Positions 17,069 through 25,805 of a stretch of 64,000 bases of DNA are shown here, piece after piece. The notes beneath the pieces were generated by a model, which did not search any database, had not been told where the DNA came from, and was given only the letters and a program-made list of their open reading frames with translations. Source of the DNA: DATARH01 sp963712835 (GTDB lineage Bacteria > Pseudomonadota > Alphaproteobacteria > ATCC43930 > CGMCC-115725); NCBI GenBank assembly GCA_963712835.1, contig CAVQJJ010000006.1:124001-188000 (forward strand). Direction: 5' to 3'. A program made the translations under genes and the position numbers. Position 1 is the stretch's first letter. Every line of letters starts with the position of its first letter.

Positions 17069-17581
17069 TCACTCCTCGCTCCTCCGAACCGGCCCGCTCG
17101 CGGTCTCGTAGCTGCGCACTGCCGGCAGCACCCGCAATTGCACCTGAACCCGGCCCACCCCCGGCACGTTGCTCGCCAGCGCCCTTGCCAGTGAGATCCC
17201 GATCAGGCTGTTGATCGTGCCGTCGAGCGTGACCTCGGAGCCGTCGACGGTCACCGAGATGCCGGAAGCGTCGATGAACGGGCTGCCCGCGAGCTGCTCG
17301 GTGACGTCGCCGCAAATCTCCTGCGGGCTGCGCTCGACCAGCGGGCGACGGGGCCGCTCGACATGCCGCGGCTGCGGCGCGCCTTGCGTCAACGGCGGGC
17401 GACTGGCCTCCTGGAGGTTCGCCACCGGCGGCGCATCGTGCCGTTGCTCGGCTAGTGGCGACTCGGATTCGCGCACTTGGCGGGGCAAGCCGAAGCCGAG
17501 GAAATGGCGGCGGCGCGGTTTCGGTTCCGCTTCCTCCTGCCGCCCATAAGCGTCGGGATAGCGGTCTTCATACTCCGACAT
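17069..17581 (-). CDS. BON-domain protein
   Basis: A 170-residue protein. The N-terminal 90 residues are charged and proline-rich (starting MSEYEDRYPDAYGRQEE) and look disordered. Residues about 90-160 form a BON domain, recognisable from IDASGISVTVDGSEVTLDGT followed by ARALASNVPGVGRVQVQL. BON domains bind phospholipid surfaces and occur in envelope-stress proteins such as OsmY. No signal peptide is present, so it may be cytoplasmic or membrane-peripheral. Its stop lies three bases from the hydantoinase stop on the other strand. Confidence 0.75.
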   Translation of the reverse strand: MSEYEDRYPDAYGRQEEAEPKPRRRHFLGFGLPRQVRESESPLAEQRHDAPPVANLQEASRPPLTQGAPQPRHVERPRRPLVERSPQEICGDVTEQLAGSPFIDASGISVTVDGSEVTLDGTINSLIGISLARALASNVPGVGRVQVQLRVLPAVRSYETASGPVRRSEE

Positions 17582-17677
17582 TTTAGTTCCCTTGGGTCAG
17601 TATCCTGATGAGGTGCGCCCGACTCGCCCCGCCGGCCGTCAGCCGGGCCGGCGGGGTTCGCCGATCAAACGGTAAAC

Positions 17678-18121
17678 TCAGCGCCAGCCGCCGTTGATCC
17701 AGATCCACGCGGTCGGGGTCTGCTCCCAGTGGCCGGGAATCCACTGCGCAGTGGTCGTCGGCGCCTCGATGTACTGGCCCGACACCCAAACGTAGTTCGA
17801 GGTGTTCGGATCCCAGTTGTAATGGCTGGGTATCCAGGTTGTGCGCGGCGATATCGGCTGCATTTGCTCTTCGGCGTAGCCGGGCGGCGAGGCCATGCCG
17901 TAACCGGGCGTACCGGGGTAGGCGTAACCGGGCTGGCCCGTGATCGTTGCGTTGATGGTGGTGGTCGTGTCGGGCTGCATGGGCTGCCCGGTGGTGATGA
18001 CGCTGGCGTTGGTGGTGTAGGGCGACGGCTGCTGCATCGGCTGCATCATCTGCGCTTGCGCGGCAAACGGCGCGGCCAGAGCGATGGCCGCCACCGCGGC
18101 GGGAAAAACGAATTTGATCAT
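17678..18121 (-). CDS. secreted YXWXGXW-repeat protein
   Basis: A 147-residue exported protein with a signal peptide (FVFPAAVAAIALAAPFAAQA), a Met/Gln/Pro-rich low-complexity part, and a C-terminal region with tryptophan/tyrosine repeats: WIPSHYNWDPNTSNYVWVSG, then WIPGHWEQTPTAWIWINGGW. These match the YXWXGXW/WxPGHW repeats found in many proteobacterial surface proteins of unknown function. It probably lies in the periplasm or on the outer membrane. It is divergent from the antiporter gene at 18288. Confidence 0.75.
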   Translation of the reverse strand: MIKFVFPAAVAAIALAAPFAAQAQMMQPMQQPSPYTTNASVITTGQPMQPDTTTTINATITGQPGYAYPGTPGYGMASPPGYAEEQMQPISPRTTWIPSHYNWDPNTSNYVWVSGQYIEAPTTTAQWIPGHWEQTPTAWIWINGGWR

Positions 18122-18287
18122 CTTTGCCTCCTTGGCGCGCCCGGCGGAGCGTCGTATCGACCGGCGCGGGCGCAGCTAGCGGTTCAACAACCGCGGCGGC
18201 AGATCATTCCAGGCCACGCGCCTCTAGCGCGGAATACCGCAGCGGCGAAAACACTGTATTCTGAAACCCCCTCGCTTCGGGGTCGGA

Positions 18288-20801
18288 GTGTTCGGTACCT
18301 TGCCCAGCGTCGCGACCACGACACTCGTCATCGCCGGCTTCCTAGCCCTTGTCAGTTTGGTGCAGCCGGCGGCGGAACGTCTGCGGCTGCCCTATGCGGT
18401 GCTGCTCGCGGTGGTTGGCGTCGCGGTCGGCGGTGTTTCGAGCTTCTTGCTTTACTCGCCGTCGATCACGCTGTTCGACAATGTCGTCGCCCCAATCGTC
18501 AATCTGCCGTTCAGCGCCTCCGTCTTTCTGGTCGTGTTTCTTCCGGTCCTGCTATTTCACGCGGCGCTGATGATCGACGTGCGTGAAATCGCCGACGATG
18601 CCGCGCCGATCTTGATCCTTGCCATCGTCGCGGTCTTTGCCGCGGCGGGGGCGATCGGTTATGGCCTCAACTTGATCGCCGGGGTGCCGCTGCTGGCAGC
18701 GCTGCTGCTCGGCTCGATTGTCGCCACGACCGATCCGGCGGCAGTGGTAGCGATCCTGCACGAGGTTGGCGCGCCACCGCGCCTCGCGCGGCTGCTCGAA
18801 GGCGAGAGCCTGCTCAACGACGCGGCCGCCATCGTGCTCTTCACGCTGCTTGTCGGAATGCTGACCGGCCATGCCGAGGAAGGCGTCGCCGAGGGGATCG
18901 AGCATTTCGTGATCCACTTCATCGGTGGGATCGCGCTGGGCTTTGTCGGCGGGCGGCTTTACGGCGTGCTTCTGCCGGTGCTTGGCGGCGCGCGGACGGC
19001 AGAAATGACCCTGGCGCTGGCGCTGCCTTATATCGTGTACCTGCTCGGCGAGCAGGTGCACGTTTCGGGCGTCGTCGCCGTGGCGGCCAGCGGCCTGGCC
19101 GCGGGCAGTGTCGCGCGCGTCCGATTGCCACCCGAGAATTGGGAATATCTCGAACGAGTCTGGGAGCAAATGGGCTTCTGGGCAAGCTCGCTGATCTTCA
19201 TTACCGCGTCGGCCGATGTGCCGCGACTGCTCGGCGGGCTGAGCCTTGGAGACTTGTGGCTGCTGCTGATCGCGCTCGCTGCCGCGTTGTTGTCGCGTAG
19301 CGCGGTGCTCTTCGGGCTGTTCCCGCTGTTGTCGGGCCTCGGGCTCAGCCAGAAGGTCAGCGCCGCATACAACATCGCGATCACCTGGGGCGGGTTGCGC
19401 GGCGCGGTGACGCTGGCGCTGGCGCTGTCGGTCACCGAGAACCAGAACATCGCGCCGGCGGTGCGCGACCTCGTCGCGGTGCTGGCGACTGGGTTCGTGC
19501 TGTTCACGCTACTCGTCAACGGGCTGACCCTGCGTCCGCTGATGCGCGCTTTGCGGCTCGACCAGCTGTCGCCGCTCGATCAGGCGCTGCGCGACAAGGT
19601 GAAGGTGCTGTTGCTGACCCAGGTGCGTGACGCGGTTAGCGAAACAGCGCGAGAATATTCAATCAGCCCGCCGGCCACCGCGGCCGCGACCGGTAGTTAT
19701 GACGAGGTGATCGACGCGCTGGACGCCGACGAAGCCAAGCTCGAAACCGCTATCTCCGATCGCGACCGTATGACGATCGGGCTGGTCGCCGCCACCAACC
19801 AGGAGCGGCGGATCGTCCTCGACCATCACACCCGGCACACCGTTTCGGGCTCGGCGATCGAACGGCTCTTGCGCAACACCAACCGCATCCTTGACGCCGC
19901 TAAAGCCGAGGGCGAGGCCGGTTACAAGCACGCCGCCGAGGAGGTGCTCCAATTCCCACGCGGTTTTCGCATCGCCAATTTTCTGCACCGCGCGCTGCAT
20001 ATCGATGGACCCTTGCGCCGGCAGATCTCGATCCGCTTCGAAACGATGCTGGTGCGCCGGCTGACGCTGGAGGAGCTGGCGCGGTTCACCGGCAGTCAGC
20101 TGCATGCGCTGCTCGGCGCGGACGTTTGCGAGACGCTCGGGACGATTTTGGCGGCGCGCGCCGAGGCAACGAGCCGCGCGCTCGATGCGCTGCGCCTGCA
20201 ATATCCGGAGCACGCCGAGGCCCTCGAACGCCGGTTCCTGCAGCAATCAGGTCTGCAGTTGCTGGTCTCGCGATATAACGACCTTTACGAAGAGGGGCTG
20301 ATCGGCCGCGAGCTGTTCGACGATCTCCAGCGCGAGCATGCTGGCGGTAATCTGCTGGCGGTCGACCACCCGCCTCTCGATCTCGGCCTCGACACCGAGA
20401 CGCTGATCGGCGATTTCGAGATGTTCTCGGGGTTAGGTGCGGCGGAGATCAAGGCCCTGGCACGCCGGTTCAGGCCGCGCCTGCTTATGCCGGACGAAAC
20501 TGTGATCCGCAAGGGCGACCGTGGCACCGAGATGTTCCTGATCTCCTCCGGCGCGGTCGAGGTTGTCCTGCCCGATCGCCGGGTGCGGCTCGGCAGCGGC
20601 GAGTTCTTCGGCGAAATGGCGCTGCTCGGCGAGCGGCGTCGCCAGGCCGACGTTGTCACGCTCGGCTATTGCCGCGTGCTGGTGCTGAGTGCCGCCGAGC
20701 TGCAGCGCTTTTTGCGCGAGTACCCTGACGCCAAGGCCGAGATCGACCGCGTCGCGGCCGCCCGCCGGCGTGAGAACGCCGTCCGCGCCGCGGAAGGTTA
20801 G
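18288..20801 (+). CDS. CPA1-type Na+/H+ antiporter fused to a cyclic-nucleotide-binding domain
   Basis: An 837-residue protein starting at GTG. Residues about 1-420 are a CPA1 (NhaP-like) transporter with roughly 12 membrane spans; the ion-binding motif is visible as IVATTDPAAVVAIL, and ITWGGLRGAVTLALALS is the conserved late helix. The middle 420-690 is helical and cytoplasmic. Residues about 700-820 form a cNMP-binding domain of CRP type (VIRKGDRGTEMFLISSGAVE, GEFFGEMALLGERRRQADVV). The family exchanges protons for sodium or potassium, and the C-terminal sensor suggests gating by a cyclic nucleotide. The glutamate in GEMALL needed for ribose binding is present, and an arginine pair follows. 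Confidence 0.88.
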   Translation: MFGTLPSVATTTLVIAGFLALVSLVQPAAERLRLPYAVLLAVVGVAVGGVSSFLLYSPSITLFDNVVAPIVNLPFSASVFLVVFLPVLLFHAALMIDVREIADDAAPILILAIVAVFAAAGAIGYGLNLIAGVPLLAALLLGSIVATTDPAAVVAILHEVGAPPRLARLLEGESLLNDAAAIVLFTLLVGMLTGHAEEGVAEGIEHFVIHFIGGIALGFVGGRLYGVLLPVLGGARTAEMTLALALPYIVYLLGEQVHVSGVVAVAASGLAAGSVARVRLPPENWEYLERVWEQMGFWASSLIFITASADVPRLLGGLSLGDLWLLLIALAAALLSRSAVLFGLFPLLSGLGLSQKVSAAYNIAITWGGLRGAVTLALALSVTENQNIAPAVRDLVAVLATGFVLFTLLVNGLTLRPLMRALRLDQLSPLDQALRDKVKVLLLTQVRDAVSETAREYSISPPATAAATGSYDEVIDALDADEAKLETAISDRDRMTIGLVAATNQERRIVLDHHTRHTVSGSAIERLLRNTNRILDAAKAEGEAGYKHAAEEVLQFPRGFRIANFLHRALHIDGPLRRQISIRFETMLVRRLTLEELARFTGSQLHALLGADVCETLGTILAARAEATSRALDALRLQYPEHAEALERRFLQQSGLQLLVSRYNDLYEEGLIGRELFDDLQREHAGGNLLAVDHPPLDLGLDTETLIGDFEMFSGLGAAEIKALARRFRPRLLMPDETVIRKGDRGTEMFLISSGAVEVVLPDRRVRLGSGEFFGEMALLGERRRQADVVTLGYCRVLVLSAAELQRFLREYPDAKAEIDRVAAARRRENAVRAAEG

Positions 20802-20807
20802 CTTGTA

Positions 20808-21650
20808 TTACTCCCGTCGCGGCGGCTCGATCGGCATCGTCGCGATGTCAGTCCAGGCGACCGGCGCGCCGGCCTGTTGCGCGGCCTCTTCCGGGGCCAG
20901 CTTGGGGTCCCAGTGCACCCCAAGGAAACGTCGCCCGGTGACCGCGGTGGCCGCGTCGGAGACCAGCCAGTTGAGCGGCGCGACCATCACCGCCGGCTGG
21001 ATCATGTCGTCGCGGGCATAGCCGGCCTCCATCGGGATCATCCCGGTATTGGTCATGCCGCCCGGCACCAGCACGTTGACCGTGACGCCGGTGCCGGCAA
21101 GATCCTTGGCCATGATCGCCGAAAACGCCTCGAGCGCCGCCTTCGACGGTCCGTAGGTCGGCGAGCCGTCGCGAAGCATCGTGCCGAGGCTGGTCGTGAC
21201 GTTGACGATGCGGCCCCATTTCTGCCGCATCATGTCGTGCACCAGCGCGCGCGACAGCGCCATCGGCGCGTTGTTGTGGACGGCGACGAAAAGCTTCCAT
21301 TGCTCGGGTGTCACCTCCCAGAACTTGATCGGGCGCTCGCGGTTGTCGCTGCGCAAGGTCGCCTGGCCGACCCCGGCATTGTTGACGAGGATATCGATCG
21401 TGCCGAAGCGGGCGCGCGCATCGGCGATGACCCGGGGGATCGACGCGTCGTCGGCGAGGTCGGCCTCGGTGACCAGCAGATTGGCGCCCTGTTGCCGCTC
21501 GGCCGCGCTTTCCGCCAGCGCCGCCAGCCCCTCGGCGCTGCGATCCACCGCCGCCACCGCCAACCCCTGCCCCAACAGCCCGCCGACCAGCGCTCGGCCG
21601 ATCCCGCCCGCCGCGCCGGTCACCAGCGCCACGCGTTGCTGTTCGCTCAT
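20808..21650 (-). CDS. short-chain dehydrogenase/reductase
   Basis: A 280-residue classical SDR. The start at 21650 (MSEQQRVALVTGAAGGIGRA) is chosen because the frame upstream runs through repeat DNA. The cofactor motif TGAAGGIG, the structural motif NNAGVG and the catalytic serine with YGPSK (YxxxK) are in place. The C-terminal part ends TGRRFLGVHWDP. The substrate is unknown. It converges with the antiporter gene, six bases apart. Confidence 0.85.
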   Translation of the reverse strand: MSEQQRVALVTGAAGGIGRALVGGLLGQGLAVAAVDRSAEGLAALAESAAERQQGANLLVTEADLADDASIPRVIADARARFGTIDILVNNAGVGQATLRSDNRERPIKFWEVTPEQWKLFVAVHNNAPMALSRALVHDMMRQKWGRIVNVTTSLGTMLRDGSPTYGPSKAALEAFSAIMAKDLAGTGVTVNVLVPGGMTNTGMIPMEAGYARDDMIQPAVMVAPLNWLVSDAATAVTGRRFLGVHWDPKLAPEEAAQQAGAPVAWTDIATMPIEPPRRE

Positions 21651-21664
21651 GGTTTCCTCCTGCG

Positions 21665-21760
21665 TCATTGCGAAACCACCGTTGGGCCGCCTGGCAATCT
21701 CTCGCCGCCTTGGCCCTCTGCGGATGGAGATTGCTTCGTCGCTTCGCTCCTCGCAATGAC
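21665..21760. repeat. dispersed palindromic repeat, family A (copy 2)
   Basis: This is the best preserved copy. It begins TCATTGCGAAACC and ends GAGATTGCTTCGTCGC then TTCGCTCCTCGCAATGAC, with the opposing arm GGCAATCTCTCGCC. It lies between the divergent SDR and deacylase genes. Translation of the minus strand gives the peptide HCEERSDEAIS, which extends the open frame of the SDR artificially. Confidence 0.8.
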
Positions 21761-21850
21761 AAGGAGTGTGCATAGCCCCATGCATGCCGGGCAATTGCGC
21801 CGCTTGCTGGCGAAGCTCATGCTGCGCCGAGAGATTTCGGGAGAGACGGC

Positions 21851-23569
21851 ATGCACGATATCGTCATTCGCGGCGGCAGCATTCTCGACGGCACCGGCAG
21901 CGACGCGTTCACCGGCGATGTCGCGATCGACGGCGACAAGATCAGCGGCGTCGGCGGCAAGGCAGGCCCCGGCAAACGCGAGATCGAAGCGAACGGCCTC
22001 TTGGTCACCCCCGGCTGGGTCGATGTTCATACCCATTACGACGGTCAGGCGACCTGGGACCCGGTGCTGGCGCCGTCATCCTGGCATGGCGTCACGACGA
22101 TCCTCTTCGGCAATTGCGGTGTCGGCTTCGCGCCGGTGCGCAAAGAGCACCGCGAAGGCCTCATCGACCTGATGGAGGCGATCGAGGACATCCCCGGCAC
22201 CGCGCTCGCCGAGGGCCTCAAATGGGACTGGGAGAGCTTTCCCGAATATCTCGACGCGCTCGACCGCATGCCGCGCACGATCGATATCGCCGCGCAGATC
22301 CCGCACCACCCGCTGCGCGTTTTTGTGATGGGGGAGCGCGGCATGAACCGCGAGGCCGCGACGGCGGATGACATCGCCGAGATGCGCCGGCTTACGGAAG
22401 ATGCGCTGCGCGCCGGCGCGTTCGGCTTCACCACCTCGCGCACCTATTCGCACAAGACCAATGACGGTGAGCTCGTCCCCGGACATTTCGCTGAGGAGCA
22501 GGAGCTTTACGGCATCGGCCAGGCGATGGCCGCGGTCGGCGGCGGCGCGTTCGGCATGAATAGCGATTTTGTCGACGAGGCGGCCGAGTTCGCCTGGATG
22601 ACCCGGCTGTCGAAGGAGACCGGCCGGCCGATCTGGTTCCTGTTGACCGACCGCACCAAGGATCCGGCGCGCTGGAAACAACTCATGCAGGGCGTGCACA
22701 AGGCGCGCGCCGAGGGCGCGAGCATCACCGCGCAGGTCGCCGGGCGGCCGGTCGGCGTCATCCAGGGAATCGCTGGTTCCTACAACCCCTTCTCGATCCG
22801 CCCGAGCTACCTTCCGCTCGAGCCGCTCTCGCCGAAAGAGCGCATCGAGCGCATGCGCGATCCCGAGTTGCGCCGCCAGCTGCTCGCCGAGGAACCGACC
22901 GAGCGCCAGCTCGCCCGCTTGTCGCAGGCGCGGCAGGCGATGATCGGCCGGTGGGACAAATTGTTCGTGATCAGCGGCGATACCCCCGATTACGAGCCGT
23001 CGCCCGAGAAGAGCATCGCCGCGATCGCCGCCAAGGGCAATCGCAGCCCACAGGAAGTCGCCTACGACTACCTCACCGAAAGCCTCGACAATCTCTTGTT
23101 CCTCCCGGTCGTCAACTATGCGCAGGGCGACCATGAGATGGTGCGCGAGATGCTGACCGACCCCGGCACACTGCTGGGTTTGAGCGACGGCGGCGCGCAT
23201 TGCGGCGCGATCGTCGACGCCAGCATGCCGTCCTTCATGCTGACGCATTGGGGCCGCGACCGCAGCCGCGGGCCGGGGCTGCCGCTGCCGCTGCTGGTCA
23301 AGATGCAGACCAGCGAGACCGCCGATTTCTTTGGCTTCACGGATCGCGGCCGGTTGAAGTCGGGGCTGCGCGCCGATGTCAACGTGATCGATTTCGACGG
23401 ACTCCGGCTGCACCAGCCCGAGGTCGTGCATGATCTGCCGGCCGGCGGCCGGCGCCTCGTGCAGCGGGTCGACGGCTATCGCGCGACCCTCGTCGCCGGC
23501 ACGTCGGTGTTCGAGAATGGCGACGAGACCGGCAGCCGCCCCGGCCGTTTGGTGCGCGCCGGGAGATAG
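21851..23569 (+). CDS. N-acyl-D-amino-acid deacylase family amidohydrolase
   Basis: A 572-residue amidohydrolase. The N-terminal motif VTPGWVDVHTHYDGQATWDP carries the HxH metal ligands, followed by the conserved cysteine motif FGNCGVGFAPVR. The later DGGAHCGAIVDASMPSF and the end GRLKSGLRADVNVIDFD fit D-aminoacylases and N-acyl-D-glutamate deacylases. The enzyme is expected to remove the acyl group from N-acylated D-amino acids or a similar amide. Length is slightly above the typical 480-550. The start lies just after a family A repeat. Its presence near the carbamoylase/hydantoinase cluster fits a general amide-scavenging capacity. Confidence 0.82.
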   Translation: MHDIVIRGGSILDGTGSDAFTGDVAIDGDKISGVGGKAGPGKREIEANGLLVTPGWVDVHTHYDGQATWDPVLAPSSWHGVTTILFGNCGVGFAPVRKEHREGLIDLMEAIEDIPGTALAEGLKWDWESFPEYLDALDRMPRTIDIAAQIPHHPLRVFVMGERGMNREAATADDIAEMRRLTEDALRAGAFGFTTSRTYSHKTNDGELVPGHFAEEQELYGIGQAMAAVGGGAFGMNSDFVDEAAEFAWMTRLSKETGRPIWFLLTDRTKDPARWKQLMQGVHKARAEGASITAQVAGRPVGVIQGIAGSYNPFSIRPSYLPLEPLSPKERIERMRDPELRRQLLAEEPTERQLARLSQARQAMIGRWDKLFVISGDTPDYEPSPEKSIAAIAAKGNRSPQEVAYDYLTESLDNLLFLPVVNYAQGDHEMVREMLTDPGTLLGLSDGGAHCGAIVDASMPSFMLTHWGRDRSRGPGLPLPLLVKMQTSETADFFGFTDRGRLKSGLRADVNVIDFDGLRLHQPEVVHDLPAGGRRLVQRVDGYRATLVAGTSVFENGDETGSRPGRLVRAGR

Positions 23570-23584
23570 TCCCCGCAGACGACA

Positions 23585-23619
23585 AAAAGGCCGGCCCGGT
23601 TGCCCCGAGCCGGCCTTTT
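23585..23619. terminator. bidirectional rho-independent terminator
   Basis: A perfect 11-base inverted repeat, AAAAGGCCGGC and GCCGGCCTTTT, encloses a 13-base loop. T-runs follow the stem in both directions. It lies between the deacylase stop (23569) and the convergent DUF1328 gene stop (23641), so it can serve both. Confidence 0.85.
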
Positions 23620-23640
23620 CTTGCGTGATACGCCCGCGCC

Positions 23641-23826
23641 TTAGATCGGCGGCGGTCCGGCGCGCCTACCGCCGAGCAAGCCGGCGATCAGCGCGATCAG
23701 GAAGATCACGACGAAAATATAGAACAGAAGTTGCGCGATCCCCGCCGCCGCGGCGGAGATGCCGCCGAAGCCAAACACGCCGGCGACAACCGCGATGATG
23801 AAGAAGACCAATGCCCAGTAAAGCAT
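23641..23826 (-). CDS. DUF1328 small membrane protein
   Basis: A 61-residue protein starting MLYWALVFFIIAVVAGVFGF, with two membrane spans (about residues 3-22 and 28-50) joined by GGISAAAAGIAQ, the DUF1328 signature. The tail is GGRRAGPPPI. Members are widespread in proteobacteria, often stress-induced, with no known activity. The start at 23826 matches the family N-terminus; the longer frame adds ten unrelated residues. Confidence 0.88.
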   Translation of the reverse strand: MLYWALVFFIIAVVAGVFGFGGISAAAAGIAQLLFYIFVVIFLIALIAGLLGGRRAGPPPI

Positions 23827-23939
23827 GTCCAGCCTCGTTCGCTCGATTTCCCGCAACCCTGGCGATTGCGGGAGGACTGTTCAGCAAACGCACTGGGCAA
23901 CAGCGAGTTCCAGCACCGCAATAGCGTGCGGTGCGGCGG

Positions 23940-24329
23940 TCAGAATGTCTTGTAGCACTCGCGGCCTTCGCCTTGCTCCTTCAACGTCTTGCAATCCACC
24001 GCCGCGCCCTGGCCTGCCGGGGTGATCTGGATCATGTAGCCCTGCCCGCCGGCGCAGGTGACGTTCCAATAGGCATAGCCCTTGGAGGCGCCGGTCTTGG
24101 TCATGCCCATGTAAAACGGCTTTGTGCCGATGCACCAGACGCCGAGATGGTCGGCGAGTTTCGACGCCTGCTCCTGCGGCGACATATGCAGCAATTGCTC
24201 GTTGTACTGGTTTTCAGTCCGGCCCGACTGCGCGGAACCGACGGTCGCGCCAGCGACCCAGCAAAGCAGCGCCGCAGCAAGCTTCACGACCACCGACCGC
24301 CCGAACCTGCTCATCCCTTTTTGCTCCAC
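23940..24329 (-). CDS. secreted protein of unknown function
   Basis: A 129-residue protein with a signal peptide (VVVKLAAALLCWVAGATVGSAQS) and a mature domain of about 95 residues containing four cysteines (WCIGTK, VTCAGGQG, VDCKTL, ECYKTF) that could form two disulfides. The internal pair KGYAYWNVTCAGGQGYMIQI is the most conserved-looking stretch. The start may be the second methionine (MSRFGRS). No family is recognised. It lies immediately outside the tRNA-fragment boundary described below. Confidence 0.6.
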   Translation of the reverse strand: MEQKGMSRFGRSVVVKLAAALLCWVAGATVGSAQSGRTENQYNEQLLHMSPQEQASKLADHLGVWCIGTKPFYMGMTKTGASKGYAYWNVTCAGGQGYMIQITPAGQGAAVDCKTLKEQGEGRECYKTF

Positions 24330-24342
24330 GCGCCATGCAATC

Positions 24343-24389
24343 TGGTGCCGGGTGAGGGTTTCCCCAATCGCCGACCTTCGGTTTACAAA
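24343..24389 (-). repeat. degenerate 3' half of tRNA-Thr (candidate att site)
   Basis: On the plus strand the first 16 bases (TGGTGCCGGGTGAGGG) equal the CCA end and acceptor/T-stem complement of tRNA-Thr at 29747, and the last 19 bases (CCGACCTTCGGTTTACAAA) equal its variable region, anticodon stem and anticodon loop. The T-loop between them is rearranged and two bases longer. Orientation is the same as the intact tRNA, so the two copies form a direct repeat spanning the anticodon loop to the CCA end, a segment often used by tyrosine-recombinase elements. Confidence 0.75.
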
Positions 24390-24404
24390 GCCTCAGCACC
24401 GTGA

Positions 24405-24662
24405 CGAAACCGAAGGAATTTCGGCATATTGGTGTGGTGTCGGGCTTCCCAGCAACAGCTCGGCACCTTCTGTAATTCTAGGCGGAGCGCCTCCTCGATC
24501 AATCAGAATCGGTCGGCTCTTGTTCCACGTGGCTTTCGCCAACCCCCGATAAGCGATGGAAGCGCGGTGTGCTTGGTTGCCTCCTGACTTCGATCTCCTG
24601 TTTCTGCCGTAGCGTCCGCCAGCCGTGTTCCAAACTGGCCGTTTCGGATGAGCTGGCCCTCA
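24405..24662. other. unassigned stretch inside the tRNA-bracketed block
   Basis: No gene with a start codon and ribosome-binding site is convincing here. On the minus strand a stop-free run reads AKATWNKSRPILIDRGGAPP and continues to ELLLGSPTPHQYAEI, which looks like eroded coding sequence of a protein I do not recognise. It sits between the tRNA-like fragment and the nagA stop. Confidence 0.35.
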
Positions 24663-25805
24663 TCAGTGCAGCCCGCCGTTGCCCGCCACCCAGCTCCCGA
24701 GCACCCGCACGACAGCGGGATCGATGGCGATCACATCAGCGCGATAACCGGGCAGGATCTTGCCCAGCCGGTTGCCGAGACCGATCGCCTCGGCCGGCGC
24801 CGTCGACGCCATGCGCAGCGCCTCGGATAGCGGTATCTCCAGCATGTTCACGCAATTGCGCACCGCGCTCGCCATGTCGAGCAGCGAGCCCGCGAGCCGG
24901 CCTTGCTCATCCACAAGCTTCCCGTCGCGAACCTGGATCGGTCTGCCCTGCAGCAGGAAGTCACCGCTTCGGCCGCCGACGGGCGGCATCGCATCCGTTA
25001 CCAGGATCGGCCGTCCGAGCCCGCGGAGCGCAAGCCGCAGCATCGCCGGCGCGACGTGCGTGCCGTCGACGATAAGCCCATACCAGGCATCCGGCGAGTC
25101 GAGCGCCGCAGCGATGGGGCCGGGTTCGCGCGCGCCAAGAGGCGGCATTGCGTTGAACAGATGAGTGAACCCCTTCAGCCCCTGAGCGAGCGCGGCGCGG
25201 GTCTGTTCGTAGGTTGCCGCCGAGTGACCGAGCGCGAGGTGGATCCCGGCTCTGGTCAAGGCCGCGATCCATCCATGCGGCATGATTTCCGGGGCCGCGG
25301 TCACCAGCGTCGCGCCGGCGAACGCAGACGTGAGGAAGCTGAAATCGTCGGTGTTGGGCGCGCGTATCAGCGCGGGATCGTGCACTCCGGTGCGTTCCGG
25401 AGACAAGAACGGGCCTTCGAAATGAATCCCCAGCACGCCCGGTTCGCTCGTCATCACCGTGGCGACGGCCTTGCGGGCGGCGTGCATCGTTTCCCGCGTG
25501 TCGGTAATCAGGGTGGGAAGAAGCCCCGTCGTGCCGAACCGCCGATGCGTCGCGGCGATCCCAGCGATCCCGGCCGGGGTCGGTGTGTCGTTGAATAATA
25601 CGTCGCCGCCGCCATTGACTTGCAGGTCGATAAATCCGGGCGCGAGCCATGCCCTTTCCGGCAGCGAGATCGTCGGGATATCGCGCGGCAGAACACTCGC
25701 CGCGGTCACCTCGCGGATCGCGTCGCCGCCAATGACGACCGCCGCGTGACGGTGAAGCGCGGTGCCATCGAAGACCGTGTCGGCGACAAGCGCGAATTCG
25801 TTCAT
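24663..25805 (-). CDS. nagA: N-acetylglucosamine-6-phosphate deacetylase
   Basis: A 380-residue cytoplasmic amidohydrolase converting GlcNAc-6-phosphate to glucosamine-6-phosphate. Visible motifs are PGFIDLQVNGGGDVLFND, the metal ligand glutamate in GIHFEGPFL, the histidines of LALGHSAATYEQ and FTHLFNAMPPL, and the catalytic aspartate in ILVTDAMPPVGG. Length is normal. The start ATG at 25805 overlaps the stop of the upstream SIS-domain gene (ATGA), indicating translational coupling in the order kinase, deaminase, deacetylase. Confidence 0.92.
   Translation of the reverse strand: MNEFALVADTVFDGTALHRHAAVVIGGDAIREVTAASVLPRDIPTISLPERAWLAPGFIDLQVNGGGDVLFNDTPTPAGIAGIAATHRRFGTTGLLPTLITDTRETMHAARKAVATVMTSEPGVLGIHFEGPFLSPERTGVHDPALIRAPNTDDFSFLTSAFAGATLVTAAPEIMPHGWIAALTRAGIHLALGHSAATYEQTRAALAQGLKGFTHLFNAMPPLGAREPGPIAAALDSPDAWYGLIVDGTHVAPAMLRLALRGLGRPILVTDAMPPVGGRSGDFLLQGRPIQVRDGKLVDEQGRLAGSLLDMASAVRNCVNMLEIPLSEALRMASTAPAEAIGLGNRLGKILPGYRADVIAIDPAVVRVLGSWVAGNGGLH

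Noticed and set aside
22076..23431. A 451-codon minus-strand frame
   Set aside because: It is the antisense shadow of the N-acyl-D-amino-acid deacylase gene, which has clear metal-binding motifs.
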